Source of the DNA: Stenocarpella maydis
Taxonomy: Eukaryota; Ascomycota; Sordariomycetes; Diaporthales; Diaporthaceae
Reading direction: 5' to 3'
Length of the DNA: 49,970 nucleotides
NCBI GenBank assembly: GCA_002270565.1
Contig: NQMI01000021.1
Location: 361,717 to 411,686 of the forward strand
Shown in pieces: positions 34,724 through 46,873 of the stretch (within the stretch, counting starts at the first letter, position 1; every line of letters begins with the position of its first letter). The notes below the pieces were generated by a model. That model had not been told where the DNA came from. It ran no database searches and saw only the letters and a program-made list of their open reading frames with translations. The position numbers were made by a program, and so were the translations under genes.

Positions 34724-35854
34724 TCATCCACTGCTCAACGGCGAAGGCGTATAGCCTCGCTTTGGTCCTTGCCAGGCCCACCAGTCACCAGGGCCCTTCC
34801 CGGCACTATCACGCCTTTTTTGTTTGTATGATGCCCTTGACTCCTTCTTTGTTTTATACCTCATACCCCAGAGCTTCCTGAGCTCCTTGCGCTTAGGTAT
34901 GCTGAGTCTCGTCCAGCGCGTGGGTTCGGTCAGCTCCTGGTCCCGGGGGCCACTTTCCGCAATCCGCTCCATATCGTGCACAAGGAGATACGGATCTTCG
35001 CCCACGCGGACGATAGCCACCATCACTATCCCGTGCACGACACACAGGCGCGCCTCGGGGTCATTTCTTAGCGCCTTCTCGAGCATACCGATGTCCCTCC
35101 TACTGCGGTAGACACTCCTCAGCATTGCTATCCACCACAGTGGAGCCCACGGCCTTCTGCTCTGTTGTGCCTGTGACTCAGGGTCGCAGACGGCACACAG
35201 AAATATGCCCCTCTGGCCGAAATCCCCTGACAAGCTCCGTGTCTTCCTCCTCCGGGCCATACTCTTGATCGCATAAGCCTCACAGCCCAGGCCGTGCTCT
35301 CTTCGGTGTGCCAGGATCTCAGCCACGGCACGAGATATTCCAGCTTGTAGCAGGCCTCTGAGGCGGACCCATCCGTGGTCGAAACCAAGTTCCTGTAGGC
35401 TCATCTCCAACCTGACCAGGTTGTGGCTCGTAAGTTTCTGATCCCCCATCAATCCGCTGATGAGGCGGCGGTTGCCTCCCAACCTGGCGAAAGCTCGACT
35501 CTCGACCGCATGACGGTACAGCGAACCGGACCTCATCAAGGTAGGACCCCTCGGTGCGTATGATTGACATGTTCCCATGTAGCTGCTCTCTGTGGCGCCA
35601 TTGCCGAAACCTTGCATTGATACCTTGTACTGTTCACCTACTCGGCTCCTGAAACCAACATACCTCGTCACCCCCTCTTTGACAGAATATTGTCGAGCTA
35701 ATTCCACTACGTGCTTCTCACAATAAATCTTTACTCCTCGAGCATATTCAGGTCGTTTGCGGCGAATTCGGTTGACCCATAAACTCATAGTCGTACAAGT
35801 GACCTGATGATTCGCAGGTCTGCTTCTCTGTCTGATGCTTGGTCTAATTTCCAT
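34724..35854 (-). CDS. Hypothetical protein, 376 aa, family unknown
   Basis: A single uninterrupted frame with ATG at 35854. The protein is basic, with Arg/Lys-rich stretches at the N-terminus (NRIRRKRPEYARG), in the middle (SMARRRKTRS) and at the C-terminus (SYKQKRRDS). A region near residues 230-300 (WWIAMLRSVYRSRRDIGMLEKAL, then LCVVHGIVMVAIVRV) is more hydrophobic. No signal peptide is seen. I recognise no domain. The length of the open frame and the absence of an equally long frame on the other strand favour a real gene. A second ATG, giving MSLWVNRIRRK, is an alternative start. It lies next to the DUF6546-like gene on the same strand, 870 bp upstream of it. Confidence 0.5.
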   Translation of the reverse strand: MEIRPSIRQRSRPANHQVTCTTMSLWVNRIRRKRPEYARGVKIYCEKHVVELARQYSVKEGVTRYVGFRSRVGEQYKVSMQGFGNGATESSYMGTCQSYAPRGPTLMRSGSLYRHAVESRAFARLGGNRRLISGLMGDQKLTSHNLVRLEMSLQELGFDHGWVRLRGLLQAGISRAVAEILAHRREHGLGCEAYAIKSMARRRKTRSLSGDFGQRGIFLCAVCDPESQAQQSRRPWAPLWWIAMLRSVYRSRRDIGMLEKALRNDPEARLCVVHGIVMVAIVRVGEDPYLLVHDMERIAESGPRDQELTEPTRWTRLSIPKRKELRKLWGMRYKTKKESRASYKQKRRDSAGKGPGDWWAWQGPKRGYTPSPLSSG

Positions 35855-36312
35855 CGATAACGGGCATCAAAAATTCAAAAGTCGGAGATTACTGCAATGT
35901 TCCCACACATGTATCTTCCCGTTTGGCACGCTGTATGGCGTACGACTTTCTTTGAAAAGTCAGCCGACTTTCGTCTCTGGCTTTGATCTCATGTACTGGG
36001 CTGAAGGCTTTGTTGAGTCGTCCCGTATTTAGCCGCACGTTGCGGTGTTCCCTGCACGTAGGAAATGCTCGGCAGATCTACCTCAAAGAACCGAAATCCC
36101 TCCTTCCTCATGGCACGGCATCGATGGAAGACAGGATCCATGATTCTAAAGTTGGGTCCAAAGGCTTAAGCGATATCGACAAAAGCCAAGGGCGGGGACT
36201 ACCATTTCCCATGGCGCCAAATGTATACAACGGCAAACCAAAAACGTGATATGCTTCGGCAGTTTATACATCATCCAGAAACCCCCAATCGATCATCCTA
36301 CCTAATAAGGGG
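35855..36312. other. Spacer between MFS gene 3' end and hypothetical protein
   Basis: No gene seen. It holds the upstream region of the 376-aa ORF and the 3' end of the transporter gene. Confidence 0.5.
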
Positions 36313-38018
36313 TTATTGATTGGGAAGACTAGGCTTAACAGCTGTCTTTATCCTCCTCTCCTCGTCATCTTTGCTTTCGGCACCCGAATGTGGAGCAACC
36401 ACGACATCGCTGTCGCCGACTTCAACCAGGTCTCGAACGGCAGTGTCCCCGTAAGGGAATTTGCGTAACGTGTGCTTGTCCAGCCAGTTGACTGCAAACA
36501 GTCCACCTAGCATAACGAAAACCACGATGATCATAGCAATATTTCCCTTTCTCCCTATAGACAGCACAGTCAGTGCTTGCTCAAGCTGTATATACGTACG
36601 TGCGTCTCGACTACACGTAAAACTGAATGTGACCAAACAGGGACCAAGGATCGAAACGACTTACAATATGGCGCATCCGAGGCAGGATACAAGGCAATAC
36701 CCCAGAATGTGTACAAGCAAGTAGAGCACGCATTCATCGCGTACAAAATGACAGATCGTGCAGCGTCGTCCCCGCCGCGCTGGGTAATGATGCTGGCCCA
36801 GCCGTAGGAGACTGGGTTAACAATATAGCTCGTGCCTGAGAGGTAGTACGCGAAGAAGGTGCCAGCGTGTGACAGCGTCGGCACCATCAGCATGACGGCC
36901 GCGACGAGCTGCAGCAGGCAGGCAACGACCCCCATCGGCACTCTCTTGCCAGTGCTGTCGATATGGACGGCGGCTAAAAAATTGGAGACGATGCCTACGG
37001 CCTGCACTCCGAGCGGGTACATGTTGATCTGCGCCTGTGTGAAGACGTCTGAGTGAAACTTCATCCACAGCAGGAACAGGCCCTGCACGACGTATGCCTC
37101 GAGCGCGCCCGTGATGACAGCCCAGAGGCACAAGATGTACAGCGCCGGGTTCGCAAACACGCGCTTCGCCAGCGACCAGGGACGGATGTTGTGGCCGTCC
37201 TTGCTCTTGGGCGGCAGCCGCTGCAGGGCGAGCTCGCGCTCCTCTGGGCTGAGCCACCTCGCCTCGGTCTTCTCGGGCGTGTCGGGGAGGAAGAGGAAGC
37301 CCACGATAGCAATAGGAATAGTAATAATACCATTCACAAGAAAAAGCCACTGCCAGCCTTTCAGCCCGCCGCGGTTCTGCATGCCCGTGTGGATGGCCGT
37401 CATCATGATTCCTGCGAACATGGTACCAGCCTGCCCGGATGCCGTGAAAATAGCCGTGCGCTTGGCGATCTCGCGCGGCTTGTACCAGGACCCAATGATG
37501 TAGATGGTACCGCAGTACGTGCTGGCCTCTGCAAAGCCCTGGAAGAAACGCACGACGCATAGCTGCTCGTAGGTCCTGCACGCGGCGGAAGACATGGTCA
37601 GGACGGACCAGACGATAATCATGGACGGGAGCCATATGCGGGGGGCAAACTTCTGGATCATGATTCCGTGTGGAATTTGACCGATGACGGAGCCCGCTGT
37701 GAACATGGAGAGGACAATATTGTAGTCAGCCCCATGGAGGTGGAGATCTTCCCGCAGACCAGCGACATAGGCGTTGGCGAAGGCAGAGCGGTCGAGATAG
37801 TTGAAGAATGAGCTGAGGCAGCAGTATGTCAAGATGATCCAGTCTGCGTTATCCATCAGCATCTGAGAGAGGCGTGCGAAGACGAAACTCAATTTACCCA
37901 GCTTTTGCACCAGTCTTCGCTCCTCCTTGCCCTTCGCCTCGTCTCCGAGGAAAACCGTCTTGACCAGGGCGACCCCGCCGGCCTTCTGCGCAGAGCCATC
38001 ACCGCCTCTGCTCACCAT
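36313..38018 (-). CDS. MFS transporter, allantoate/nicotinate permease type (Dal5/TNA1-like)
   Basis: Exons are 38018-36665 and 36554-36313, giving 531 aa. The 110-bp intron runs GTAAGT to CTATAG with a CACTGAC branch site and joins DAPYW to RKGNIA in frame. The start ATG at 38018 is preferred; the frame stays open upstream, with another ATG at 38195. About twelve hydrophobic spans are visible. Anion:cation symporter family stretches are present: NYLDRSAFANAYVAGL (residues about 73-88), VRFFQGFAEAS, GSWYKPREIAKRTAIF, GWQWLFLVNGI and FLPDTPEKTEARWLS. Such proton symporters in the plasma membrane import small organic anions such as allantoate, nicotinate, biotin precursors or related compounds. 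The substrate is unknown. The segment GKLSFVFARLSQ before span 1 is unusual for the family. The coding part is intact although a mutated transposon block begins about 500 bp upstream. Confidence 0.93.
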
Positions 38019-38550
38019 AGTCCCGGTGAAATCGTCCAGTCGTCGACGTGATCTGCACCAGAAATAAAAGTTTCTTATCAGCCTTGGTGGGAGCACAAGT
38101 ACCGTGACGAGCCTGCGCAGCAGACCGTTCAGGTATTTGTAGCTAATAGTCAAAGGCCCTGGAGAGGGGCATGTCAGGAATATCTGCTTCTGCATTCTAA
38201 GTTCGCCTAGCAAGTGGTTAGCCCTGCCCAGCTCCCGATAACAAAAACTTGCTCAATTACGGACATCCTGAATGGCCGCTCAGAAAGGTGTGGATATACT
38301 ACTCCATCGCTGGGTGACCATCAAGGTGCTCACCTCCAAGAATAAAAACGCACCTTGCTTGTCAATTCTTGGCAGCGGGGGGCCCTCCGTGTCCCTGCAT
38401 ACTTAGTCATCATCCTGCAAGTGAAGACGTTCAACCCTGTTTCATCCTCAATTTTCTTCGCATCGGCCCTGCTTCCTCTACAGAGTCACATTTCTTGTGT
38501 GCAATTTTCTTTCTGTTTAAAAGTTTTGATATGTTGCCGTTCAGCAATGC
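38019..38550. other. Upstream region of the MFS gene
   Basis: This is of normal composition up to about 38550 and holds the transporter promoter and possibly a 5' exon. No TATA box stands out. Confidence 0.5.
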
Positions 38551-39510
38551 AGAATAATTAAGACAGAGAGATAAGCCTTGGATTTAGAGCTAGTATTTCA
38601 TCAAAAAAAACTATAGAAAAACATAAATTAAGTACTATTTAATATTTCATAATAATTTTACTAATACTAATAACTTAATAAATTACTTCAAAATCTTTTA
38701 ATAAATGATTATGAAATTATTCTTAAATTAATTAATAATACCTAATATTGCTTTATAAAAAAGATTACTATTATAAAAATAATAATATAATTTACTAATA
38801 AGTAGACTATATTAGTAAATAGATTAATTTTATAATACTTACTAACTTTTATTAACCTTAATATTTATTTGAAGCTAAATAATTAATAAAAGTTAAGAAT
38901 AATTAGTATTAATTATACTTAATTACTTATTTTTAATTAAGCTTATTAGTTTAAAAGAATTAAAACAAATATAAAAAGGCCTATAAGTATTAAAATCTTA
39001 ATAAAATAATTCTTTTTAATACTAATTATATTTTTAATCTTTATATTATTGTAATGATTACAGCTGGGTCTTAGCTAATAAGCCTAGTGAGCGGCTTTAT
39101 GTTTAAAGGGCGTTTAAGGTAAGTTTATTCTGAGTAATATAACAATAGTAATTAAAAGCTATTAAAGCTACTTCTAAGTGACTTAGATTGACTTCTAAAG
39201 AGCTATCCTAAGCTATACTATCTAATAGTAATAATTATAAGCATATATAGTCTATCTCTTTAGCTTAGCTTATCTATCTTATTAGTGAGTTAGTAATCCT
39301 ATTGATTTCCTAGCTTACTTAGCTTATTATCCTACTAATAATCTAAGTAATCCCTTCCTTATATAAGTAAGTATTTTAGGTTATATATATTAATACTTAT
39401 GCCTCTTTTTTTAGGCCTAGCTAGCTAGCCTATAAGGTTTATTTATACCTTTAGTAGACTAATAGTCTATTTCTAGTTGCTATTTCTATTATATTTATAA
39501 TATTATTCCC
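38551..39510. other. AT-rich RIP-like block before the copia elements
   Basis: Composition drops abruptly at about 38550 to extreme AT. No open frame survives. A TGTAATGATTACAG word near 39050, followed by a somewhat more GC region, may be an old LTR edge, but no partner is seen. Confidence 0.6.
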
Positions 39511-41079
39511 TATTGGATGAGTCACGTATTGCAATATGAGTGGGGTGTTGTTCTTATATTTCTCTCTGTCTTTCGAGTAGTGGGTGTAGTGGGCATAGCC
39601 CGCTAGCTATCTCGGGTCTATATAGTGGGTGGTAGTTGCTTAGTAAGCAACTACGCCCTCTGGCTACAGTACGGTGGCTGTAGCAATAGCCCACCAATGT
39701 GCTATTATATACTACTATTGCCACACTGGTAGTCTTTTCTTTTAAAAATTATAGTAAAAAAATCCTAGGCGTGGGGTTGAACCCACGCTCTCGCTATTAT
39801 AATAAGAATAAAAGAATTGCTGTATTTATCATTAGAATCCCTGTGTTGCTATTGCTTTTAGTTGTAGCAGCCCCTTTGCTAAGTTTGTTGAATATACCGT
39901 TGTGCTAAGTGCCCATTAAATATAGGCATTTGGAGAGGCCTAGCGTGTTATAGCAGTTCCTGCTTCCTCTGGAAGCTAGGAGCCCGTGATTGTACGGTCC
40001 GGTATAATATAGTGCTTTCCCTATGCAAAATGTCTGCTTCCATTAATGTATACTGCCTATTTATTATCTTTAGTACTTAAGGGTTTTAAAAGAAATGCAT
40101 AATAAGGACTTATGCTTCCTTTACCTATAGGCTATAGGTTAAATAAGGATTTGTTTGGAGCTAGAATAATAATTGCCCGGACTTCCTAGAACTAGAATAA
40201 TAATTATCTAGCCTTCTAGACCCCTTCTCTCTCTTTACTAAGTGTTAACAATTAACTAAATTAAGTATAGTCCAGATTATCTGCTAATCTGATGGTAAAC
40301 ATCAATAATAAGTTTTAATAATAACTTGATTTATAAAAGCCCTCTTTACCCAAGGCCATTTAGGGGAAGAACACTTAGTAAAGCCCTCTCCATCAGAGGC
40401 TAATAGCAAGAGTTGGTAGGTATAGATGAGGTAGTAGTTAGGTTAGGTAGAGATTATAGCAGATGGTAATAAATGGTATATTAAAGTTAACTTGTTAACA
40501 AAATGTATAGTATAGCGTGTAATATCCGATGCTGCTCTTGGTAAGTATATAAAATATATGTTGAGTAGCAGTTAAGATTGTGAAATCTTGACTGGGGATA
40601 CTTAATATGTATAGCTGGCAACTTAAGTGCCCGTGGGATAGTAATAACCCTTATCACCTAAACCCTTAGTATATAGGCACTACTATAAAAATCTTAGCTA
40701 TAAGGTCTCGCCCTTGGGATAGATTTAAACCATATACTGGCCAATTATACAGCTCCTTAGGGTAAGATATAGGTAACTAGTTGATGGGGATCTAAAGTTT
40801 TGCTGGTTGTTAGTACTGTGTGATCCCTTTTTATATCTTAAGGTACTTACTGACTTCTATCCAGGGCTTAGGGTGCTAGGAAGTAGTAATTCTTCCTTTA
40901 TATAGGGCAGCATTAGTATTACATTAGTATATTGCTAACTAAGTGGCGTTAGTTAGTTAATTGCCATTAAGTATGCTTTTACTGGGTAAGTCAGCATATA
41001 GCTGTTCTTGCAGCAATTATTGTGATCCCTCATATGGTATTTAAGTAGAGAAAGGGGTTATTGCCAACTAGCTATAGTC

Positions 41080-41720
41080 CACATATCCTTCCACCTTAAT
41101 AATGAGGGTATTATTATTAATGAGGCATTCTAGCGCCTTATTTAGTGTACTCTTTATGAAGGCATCTGCTAGGTTATAGTCCTTAGTAATCCACTAGATC
41201 TTATAGATCTTATGCTTCTTATATGATTGCCTTAATACTATTATATTAATTATTAGGCGTTTCTCTTTTGTTATCCCTAGCTTAACTAGATACTTGTATA
41301 ATGAGTATAAGTCTGTATAGATGATGAAAGGGATCTTTAGTAGACTTAGACGTTTAGTAACCTGGCGTAAAGTGGCTAATATTACAATCCCTATATTAAA
41401 GCTATTAATTATGCTATAAATCTTGGAAGTAAGTATGCTGCATATAACCCTCTTATACTTTATTGATAACTAATGGAGGATATTTCTGGTAATCTTTTAT
41501 ATAGATAATTGCTTGGTTTGCTTTTTATTTACTAGGGTAATTATATAGCTAATTTGGGAACTGAGGTTTTTATTATTAGTAAAAGACCTGTCTATAAAGA
41601 TCATTAACTTGGCTGCCGTGAGGTCCAGAGGAATATAGTTAAGGCAACGGTTAAGGTGGTCTGCTTACTACTTTAGCTGCCTATTTAACTTAGCACAGTC
41701 CTCTTCTTTGGGGTCTTGAA
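41080..41720 (-). pseudogene. copia RNase H remnant (element 1)
   Basis: Minus-strand translation shows the fungal copia RNase H pattern, including IPLDLTAAKLMIFIDRSF, SSQISYIITL and YKYLVKLGITKEKRL, with scattered stops. The domain ends in VEG at about 41085. Confidence 0.8.
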
Positions 41721-41859
41721 TTTATGCTGCAATAGAGAGGTTAAATGCTGGATGGCAAATAGAAGCTAGATATGCTCCTTATGCGTGTTATTCCATGTAC
41801 TATTGAATGCGATCTGTAGCTATATAGTTAACTGGCTATATCTTTACCCCTTAGCCCTT

Positions 41860-42123
41860 CTATTTAAGATATATAATGCTGTTATGTGATATTGTGATCT
41901 TTATGCTATTAAAGTCTAGTAATCTCTTAGGGGTTAATCTATCCTTTAGCTTATAGTAGATCTCCTTCTTCTTGATCTTTTGCTTCTTAAGTTCTAAGAA
42001 AGCTAGGGTATAGAGGGTAAGGGTATTATTAGTTTGTATAGCAGTGATACCAAAGATGTTCTCACTGCCCTTGCTACTATAGTTAGCTATCAGGAGGCAC
42101 GGGTTATATACAGACACAATCAT
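41860..42123 (-). pseudogene. copia reverse transcriptase fragment (element 1)
   Basis: An open piece of 87 codons carries YNPCLLIAN, FGITAIQTNNTL and LTPKRLLDFNS. These align by pattern to the segment of fungal copia polymerases that reads NPCLL, then FGI-G-QTDDTL. The DD of the latter is NN here, so the protein would be altered even without stops. Confidence 0.75.
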
Positions 42124-43059
42124 CCCCAGCTTCTTAATATAGTGTTTATAGTATGTGGCCCACTAGTGCATGCTGGCTTTAATAACGCTATATAGAGGCT
42201 TAATTACCCTTATAATCATGTCAGCCGGGTATTTACCCCTTATTTTATAAGGAAGGTAATATAAGATAGGCCCCTTGAGTGTGAATTTTAATTATAAATA
42301 GGCCTAAGTAATATTACGGAGTTTAAGATGTAATCCCTTAGTTATTAATAAAGGCATAAGGGTAAGAAGGAGTCAATAACTTATATGTTATACTATTAGT
42401 AATTATATAAGGATCTTATATTTTATAAGATCTCTAAAGCTAGCTATAATTAGGCGGGACTTCTTATATAGCTTCTTGGTTTTGCTCTTAATCTCCCTAA
42501 TAATGTAAGACTTAAAGATCTGTATTCCTTTGTGTTTCCTCTTGTTAAACTGCTTAAACTGGAATATTCCTTAGCTGATTAGCTTGGATACTTCCCTATT
42601 ATCTAACTCCTTAAAGGGGTTGCCTGGGGTAGTAATAATGCTATCCTGGCGGAGCTTTAGAGTAAGTTTGTAGTTCTTGATTTTATATTGGGTGAGGAAT
42701 GCATAAGTGATGATTTTATCTTCTACCTTGTTATTATCATTATTGGTAGCAGGGTTGTTATTATTATTATTTATAGTGATAATTGCCTTCTGCTTGCTCT
42801 TAGTTCCCCGTGGCCGTTCTTATTGTTAAGGGACTACTGGGTTAGGGATAGCTAGTATGGGGTTTGGTTTGAAGTATACTAGCTCCTTAGGGATATTATT
42901 AGGGTTTAGCAGATTAATAGGTCCTTCTTTATCTTAGTAGTATGGCTATATAAGGGTTGATTAGAAAACAACTGGTTTATTTAGTAAGTTAATTGTTATA
43001 TTGTGGTTATTAATAGAGAGCAGTTTATATAGGCCTTACCACCTAGTTTTTTCTTACTA

Positions 43060-43400
43060 TATATATACTTTGCTTTAGAGTAAAAGGCTTAAGATTCCTA
43101 ATATATCTGGGCTATTCCTTATATGTAATACTTTATTAATTTTGCATGCTATATCAATTCTCCTAATCTCCTTTATTATCTTTTATACTGCCTTAGCTTT
43201 CCTTAGAGTAGATAATATAGGGATAGAATCTTTCATTATATATAGGTATACTCTAAATACTAGGAGAGTTAGTATAAGGCCATCCGGGCTAACTGTGTTA
43301 TTAACTGCTATAAAGCTTGTCTATAGTATGGCTTCTTTAGTAAATATAGTTAATAACTTGGCATATAAGATATTAAAAGCCTTATATAAAGGAGTGTAAT
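43060..43400 (-). pseudogene. copia integrase C-terminal remnant (element 1)
   Basis: Minus-strand reading gives SPDGLILTLLVF, then IKEIRRIDIA and IRNSPDI with stops between. This is the usual pattern downstream of the integrase core in fungal copia elements. Confidence 0.75.
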
Positions 43401-45364
43401 ATTGCTTTACTTTACTAATTAACTAATATACTTCTGTAGGTATCTGTTTATATATAATCCTTATAATATGTGCTGTATTCTTAAACTTGCTGGAAGCAAA
43501 GTTAGTCCCCGTATTAGATATAAGGCAGTTTGGGAGACCCATATATATATTAATCTAGCAACTTTATAGGGCTTCCTATATATCTTTAGTAGAAAGAGAA
43601 GGTAAGAATTATCCAGCTTGGAAGGAAGTAGCTAAGTTAATAATGTGTAGTATAGGAAGGCCTATTAAGTATATTATATTTATAATAATCTTATAGTTAA
43701 AATTAATATCATTATGAAGGTTAAACTTAAATCTTTAGGGTATAGGAGAGTGCATTTAGTAGTAATAATAGAACTTAGTAATAGCCTCTAATACTAAGGA
43801 ATTAATATTATAGCCCGCGCTTATTAATAGCTGGGAAAGATGATTAACAGATAGGTGCCTAAATTATCTATATAGCTGCTATAGTTTGATTTCTATAAGA
43901 AAGAGAATAAGGGTATTATTATCCTTATTAATATTTATAAGGAACCATGGATATTCTTACTTCTAAGTAATAGGAAATATCTTCTTATACTGCTAATTTG
44001 ACTTATATTATATAACTTTATTAGTTATATTTTGCATGAAGAGTAAGTATATATTTATATCTTGCATATATAAGAGGAAGGGGGTTGCTATCTTTATTAT
44101 GTGGAATATTAAGTTGCTAGCTACTATATTAACTGTAGTTGCTCCTATTAATTGTAGTAGTTTTTCTGGTCTGAAGCAAACTGATGCTTTGCTTGCGTAA
44201 GACTTATTAAGAGCAATAGGTAATAGTTGCTGTAGAGCAGTGTATTGGTTGTACCTAGCAGTGGAATAGTTGGCTGCGCTGGTATTTAGGAGGATCCCCT
44301 GGAAGCGCTAGCGTGAGTAGTTATTTATTATAAAGACTTCCTTAATATTGCTAGCTTTCTCATTAGCTTTATTATTATTACTACTAATATTATTCTTATT
44401 AGTTATAGAGCTAGGGCTGTTCTGGTCCTCCTCATTATTATTAATACTAAAGATATAGAGGAAAGCTTAATCTATTAGCTATATAGTTTTCTTAAGCTTT
44501 AGTATTGCTAATAAATATGCTAGTGCTCTTCTAGTTATTACCCTTATAATTAATGCCCTTATAGTTAATAAGGAATGTATAAAATTTATTATCTAAAGAG
44601 GGTTAGTTTATAGCACTATATATGTTTATATATATGCCTTTAGCCCTTTAGTGCTCTTTGAAAAAGTGATTTAATAACTAGCATCCTTCTTTTTAATAAA
44701 TAAAGTATTTTTTCTTATATAGGGGATTATTTTTATTATTCCTTCTATAGGGGCGGTTATATCCTCTAAAGAGTGGCTGGAAGTTACCTTAGGGATAGTA
44801 ATTACCTTATTCTAGGGAATATTACCCATGTATAGAGTTCTTTAGGTAGTTGCCTTTATGCTGCTAGTTATTATTATATTGGTGGTTAAGATGGAACTAG
44901 TTACTATTAAGGTACTGCTTATTATTTTGTTCTTTATCCTCATTATAGTTACCATCCTGTCTATTATTATTGCCTTGCCCTATAGTGTATAATTAGGAGG
45001 GGCATTAAGGCCCTAATAATATAGCGTAATAACGGAGCATATTATATACTTTATTAGCAGTAGCTAGGGCTATTAGCTTAATAAAATAGAACTCAGGTAT
45101 ACTATATATAGTATAGATAAGGTTGTTATATAGTGGTTTGTCTCCTAATGCTTCTTTATAGCTAAGTATTTAGGAGTATTGCTTTATATTTTTAATTAAG
45201 ATTTCTACTATTTCTAATAAGGTTTTGCCTTTATTCTTCTACTATATTAATGCAAAAGTAATAGTATTCTATATTATTAAATATACTTATTATCTGCTAT
45301 CTGTATTAAATTATTACTTAAGTTTAGCATATGCTATAGTAAAGGTATCCTTATTTATAATTAA

Positions 45365-45550
45365 CTATATATAAAAATTCTTAGCTTTACCCTTTAATAT
45401 TGTGGGTAATGCTGCTTGGAAGTAAGTTAGGTATAGGTAGTTATTTTTACAGATGTTATAAAAGAGATGGATTTTATTATTAAGTACTTTATTCACTGCT
45501 CTAGTAAATCTTTTATTATCTGAGTAGTATTTGGCTATATTAGCAGACAT
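45365..45550 (-). pseudogene. copia gag-like fragment (element 1)
   Basis: A 61-codon open piece contains YFQAALPTILKGKAKNFY, similar by pattern to copia gag proteins (AF-MLRG-A-DFY). Nearby frames are interrupted. No zinc knuckle could be made out. Confidence 0.6.
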
Positions 45551-46873
45551 GCCCTTCTCCAGTGGTGTGGTATATAGCTGTTATAGAGGGATTATAGCAT
45601 GCTTCTTATAGGTAGCTCGGAATTCCTCCCACTTAAGTAGTGATCTATAGCTATCAGAAGTCTTATAGTTATACATGCCCTATAGCTGATGGGATGGGGA
45701 CTAAGATCTAGGTATAGCTGGAGTAATGGGTTGTAATATAGGTCTATAGATACTTGGGTTTATTCCTCTATTGCTGCTTAGTGCTAGTTAGCATTCCTTA
45801 AATAATAAACTATTATTAAAGGGGATATAGTTATAATATCTCTTTAATTATATTATTTATTAGTACTAGTATTATATAAATGCTAAGGCTTTTAGTAGGG
45901 AATCTATCTCTAATAGTTCTATAAGGCCTTTATATTATTATTAACCTATAGGTATATTCCCTTACTTTATAGTATCTTTTTAAGGGTAGTAAGGATATTA
46001 TAATGGATTGCTCTAAATATTTGCTCTTTTTAATCCCTAAAGTCATTCTTGAAGTTAATATAGACTTCCTAGCTAGTATGCCTTATATATACTTAGTAGC
46101 GTGCTTATATATAGATATTAAGATGGATTGCATGTGGCCTTGGGTTACTTAGAGTATCTGGATCTGGGTTTACCCCCTATAAACTAGGGTTAAGACTTGT
46201 TTTAGCGGTAGCTTCCCTAAGTAATATATTCTCAATTATGTTTAATAAGTTGATAGGGTTAAGATTAGTAGTGATTGTTAGTGTGGCTATTAATGCTAAT
46301 AGTATAAGGGTATTATCTTTATTATAGGGGTTCACTATTGTAATATGCGGATTATGTGGTTAACATATAGTATTATAGTAAAGAATAGGGGTGTACTGGG
46401 GTAAAGTAGGGGTAAAAAAGATAGTAATAAGGGGTAGTGAGTGTATAGGGGTAAGCTGTTAGCAGGAGTAGTGAAGATGTGCTGGCTGGTAAGGTTAACC
46501 TTGGCTAGTATAGCTAATTGCTGAGGGGATTGCTGGGGTAGTTGCTAATGGGTGCTAAAGTAGTAATATCTCTAGCATTATCTTTAAGAGTAGCTATAGG
46601 TTAGCAACGTTATATAGCCTTATGCATTTTGCGGTTGCTTTCTAATAATACTTAGGGTGTAATAGATACATATAGGATAAAGGTGGAGTATAGTATTATA
46701 TATATAGAGCCCTCTTCTTCTCATAATGGGTAGTAATAATATTGCTAAAGACTACCGGAGCATCTTTAAGGAGTGATGCTATTAGTACTATTAGTATAGC
46801 TACTGTTAAAGTAGTAATGATCTATTTCTTCAATCCTTGCTAATCTGTGGTTGCCTTTATAACTACTGATTAG

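Larger units (their letters stand above)
39511..46873 (-). mobile_element. Ty1/copia retrotransposon (element 1), RIP-degraded
   Basis: Read on the minus strand from 46873 down, remnants follow copia order: gag-like (about 45365-45550), integrase C-terminal part (about 43060-43400), reverse transcriptase end (about 41860-42123), RNase H (about 41080-41720), then the 3' LTR down to 39511. The LTR edge reads TATTGGATG here and TGTTGGATG in the copy at 46874, a G-to-A change consistent with RIP. The other LTR edge is not resolved, and lies somewhere between about 40.5 and 41.07 kb. Frames are broken at many points by TAA/TAG, so the element is dead. The 5' LTR is taken to be the copy starting at 46874, shared with element 2. 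Confidence 0.85.

Noticed and set aside
38300..38345. GGGTGACCA word resembling part of 5S rRNA
   Set aside because: The rest of the 5S internal promoter and the 5' and 3' ends are absent.
43142..43399. 85-aa plus-strand frame in the transposon block
   Set aside because: It is the antisense of the copia integrase remnant.
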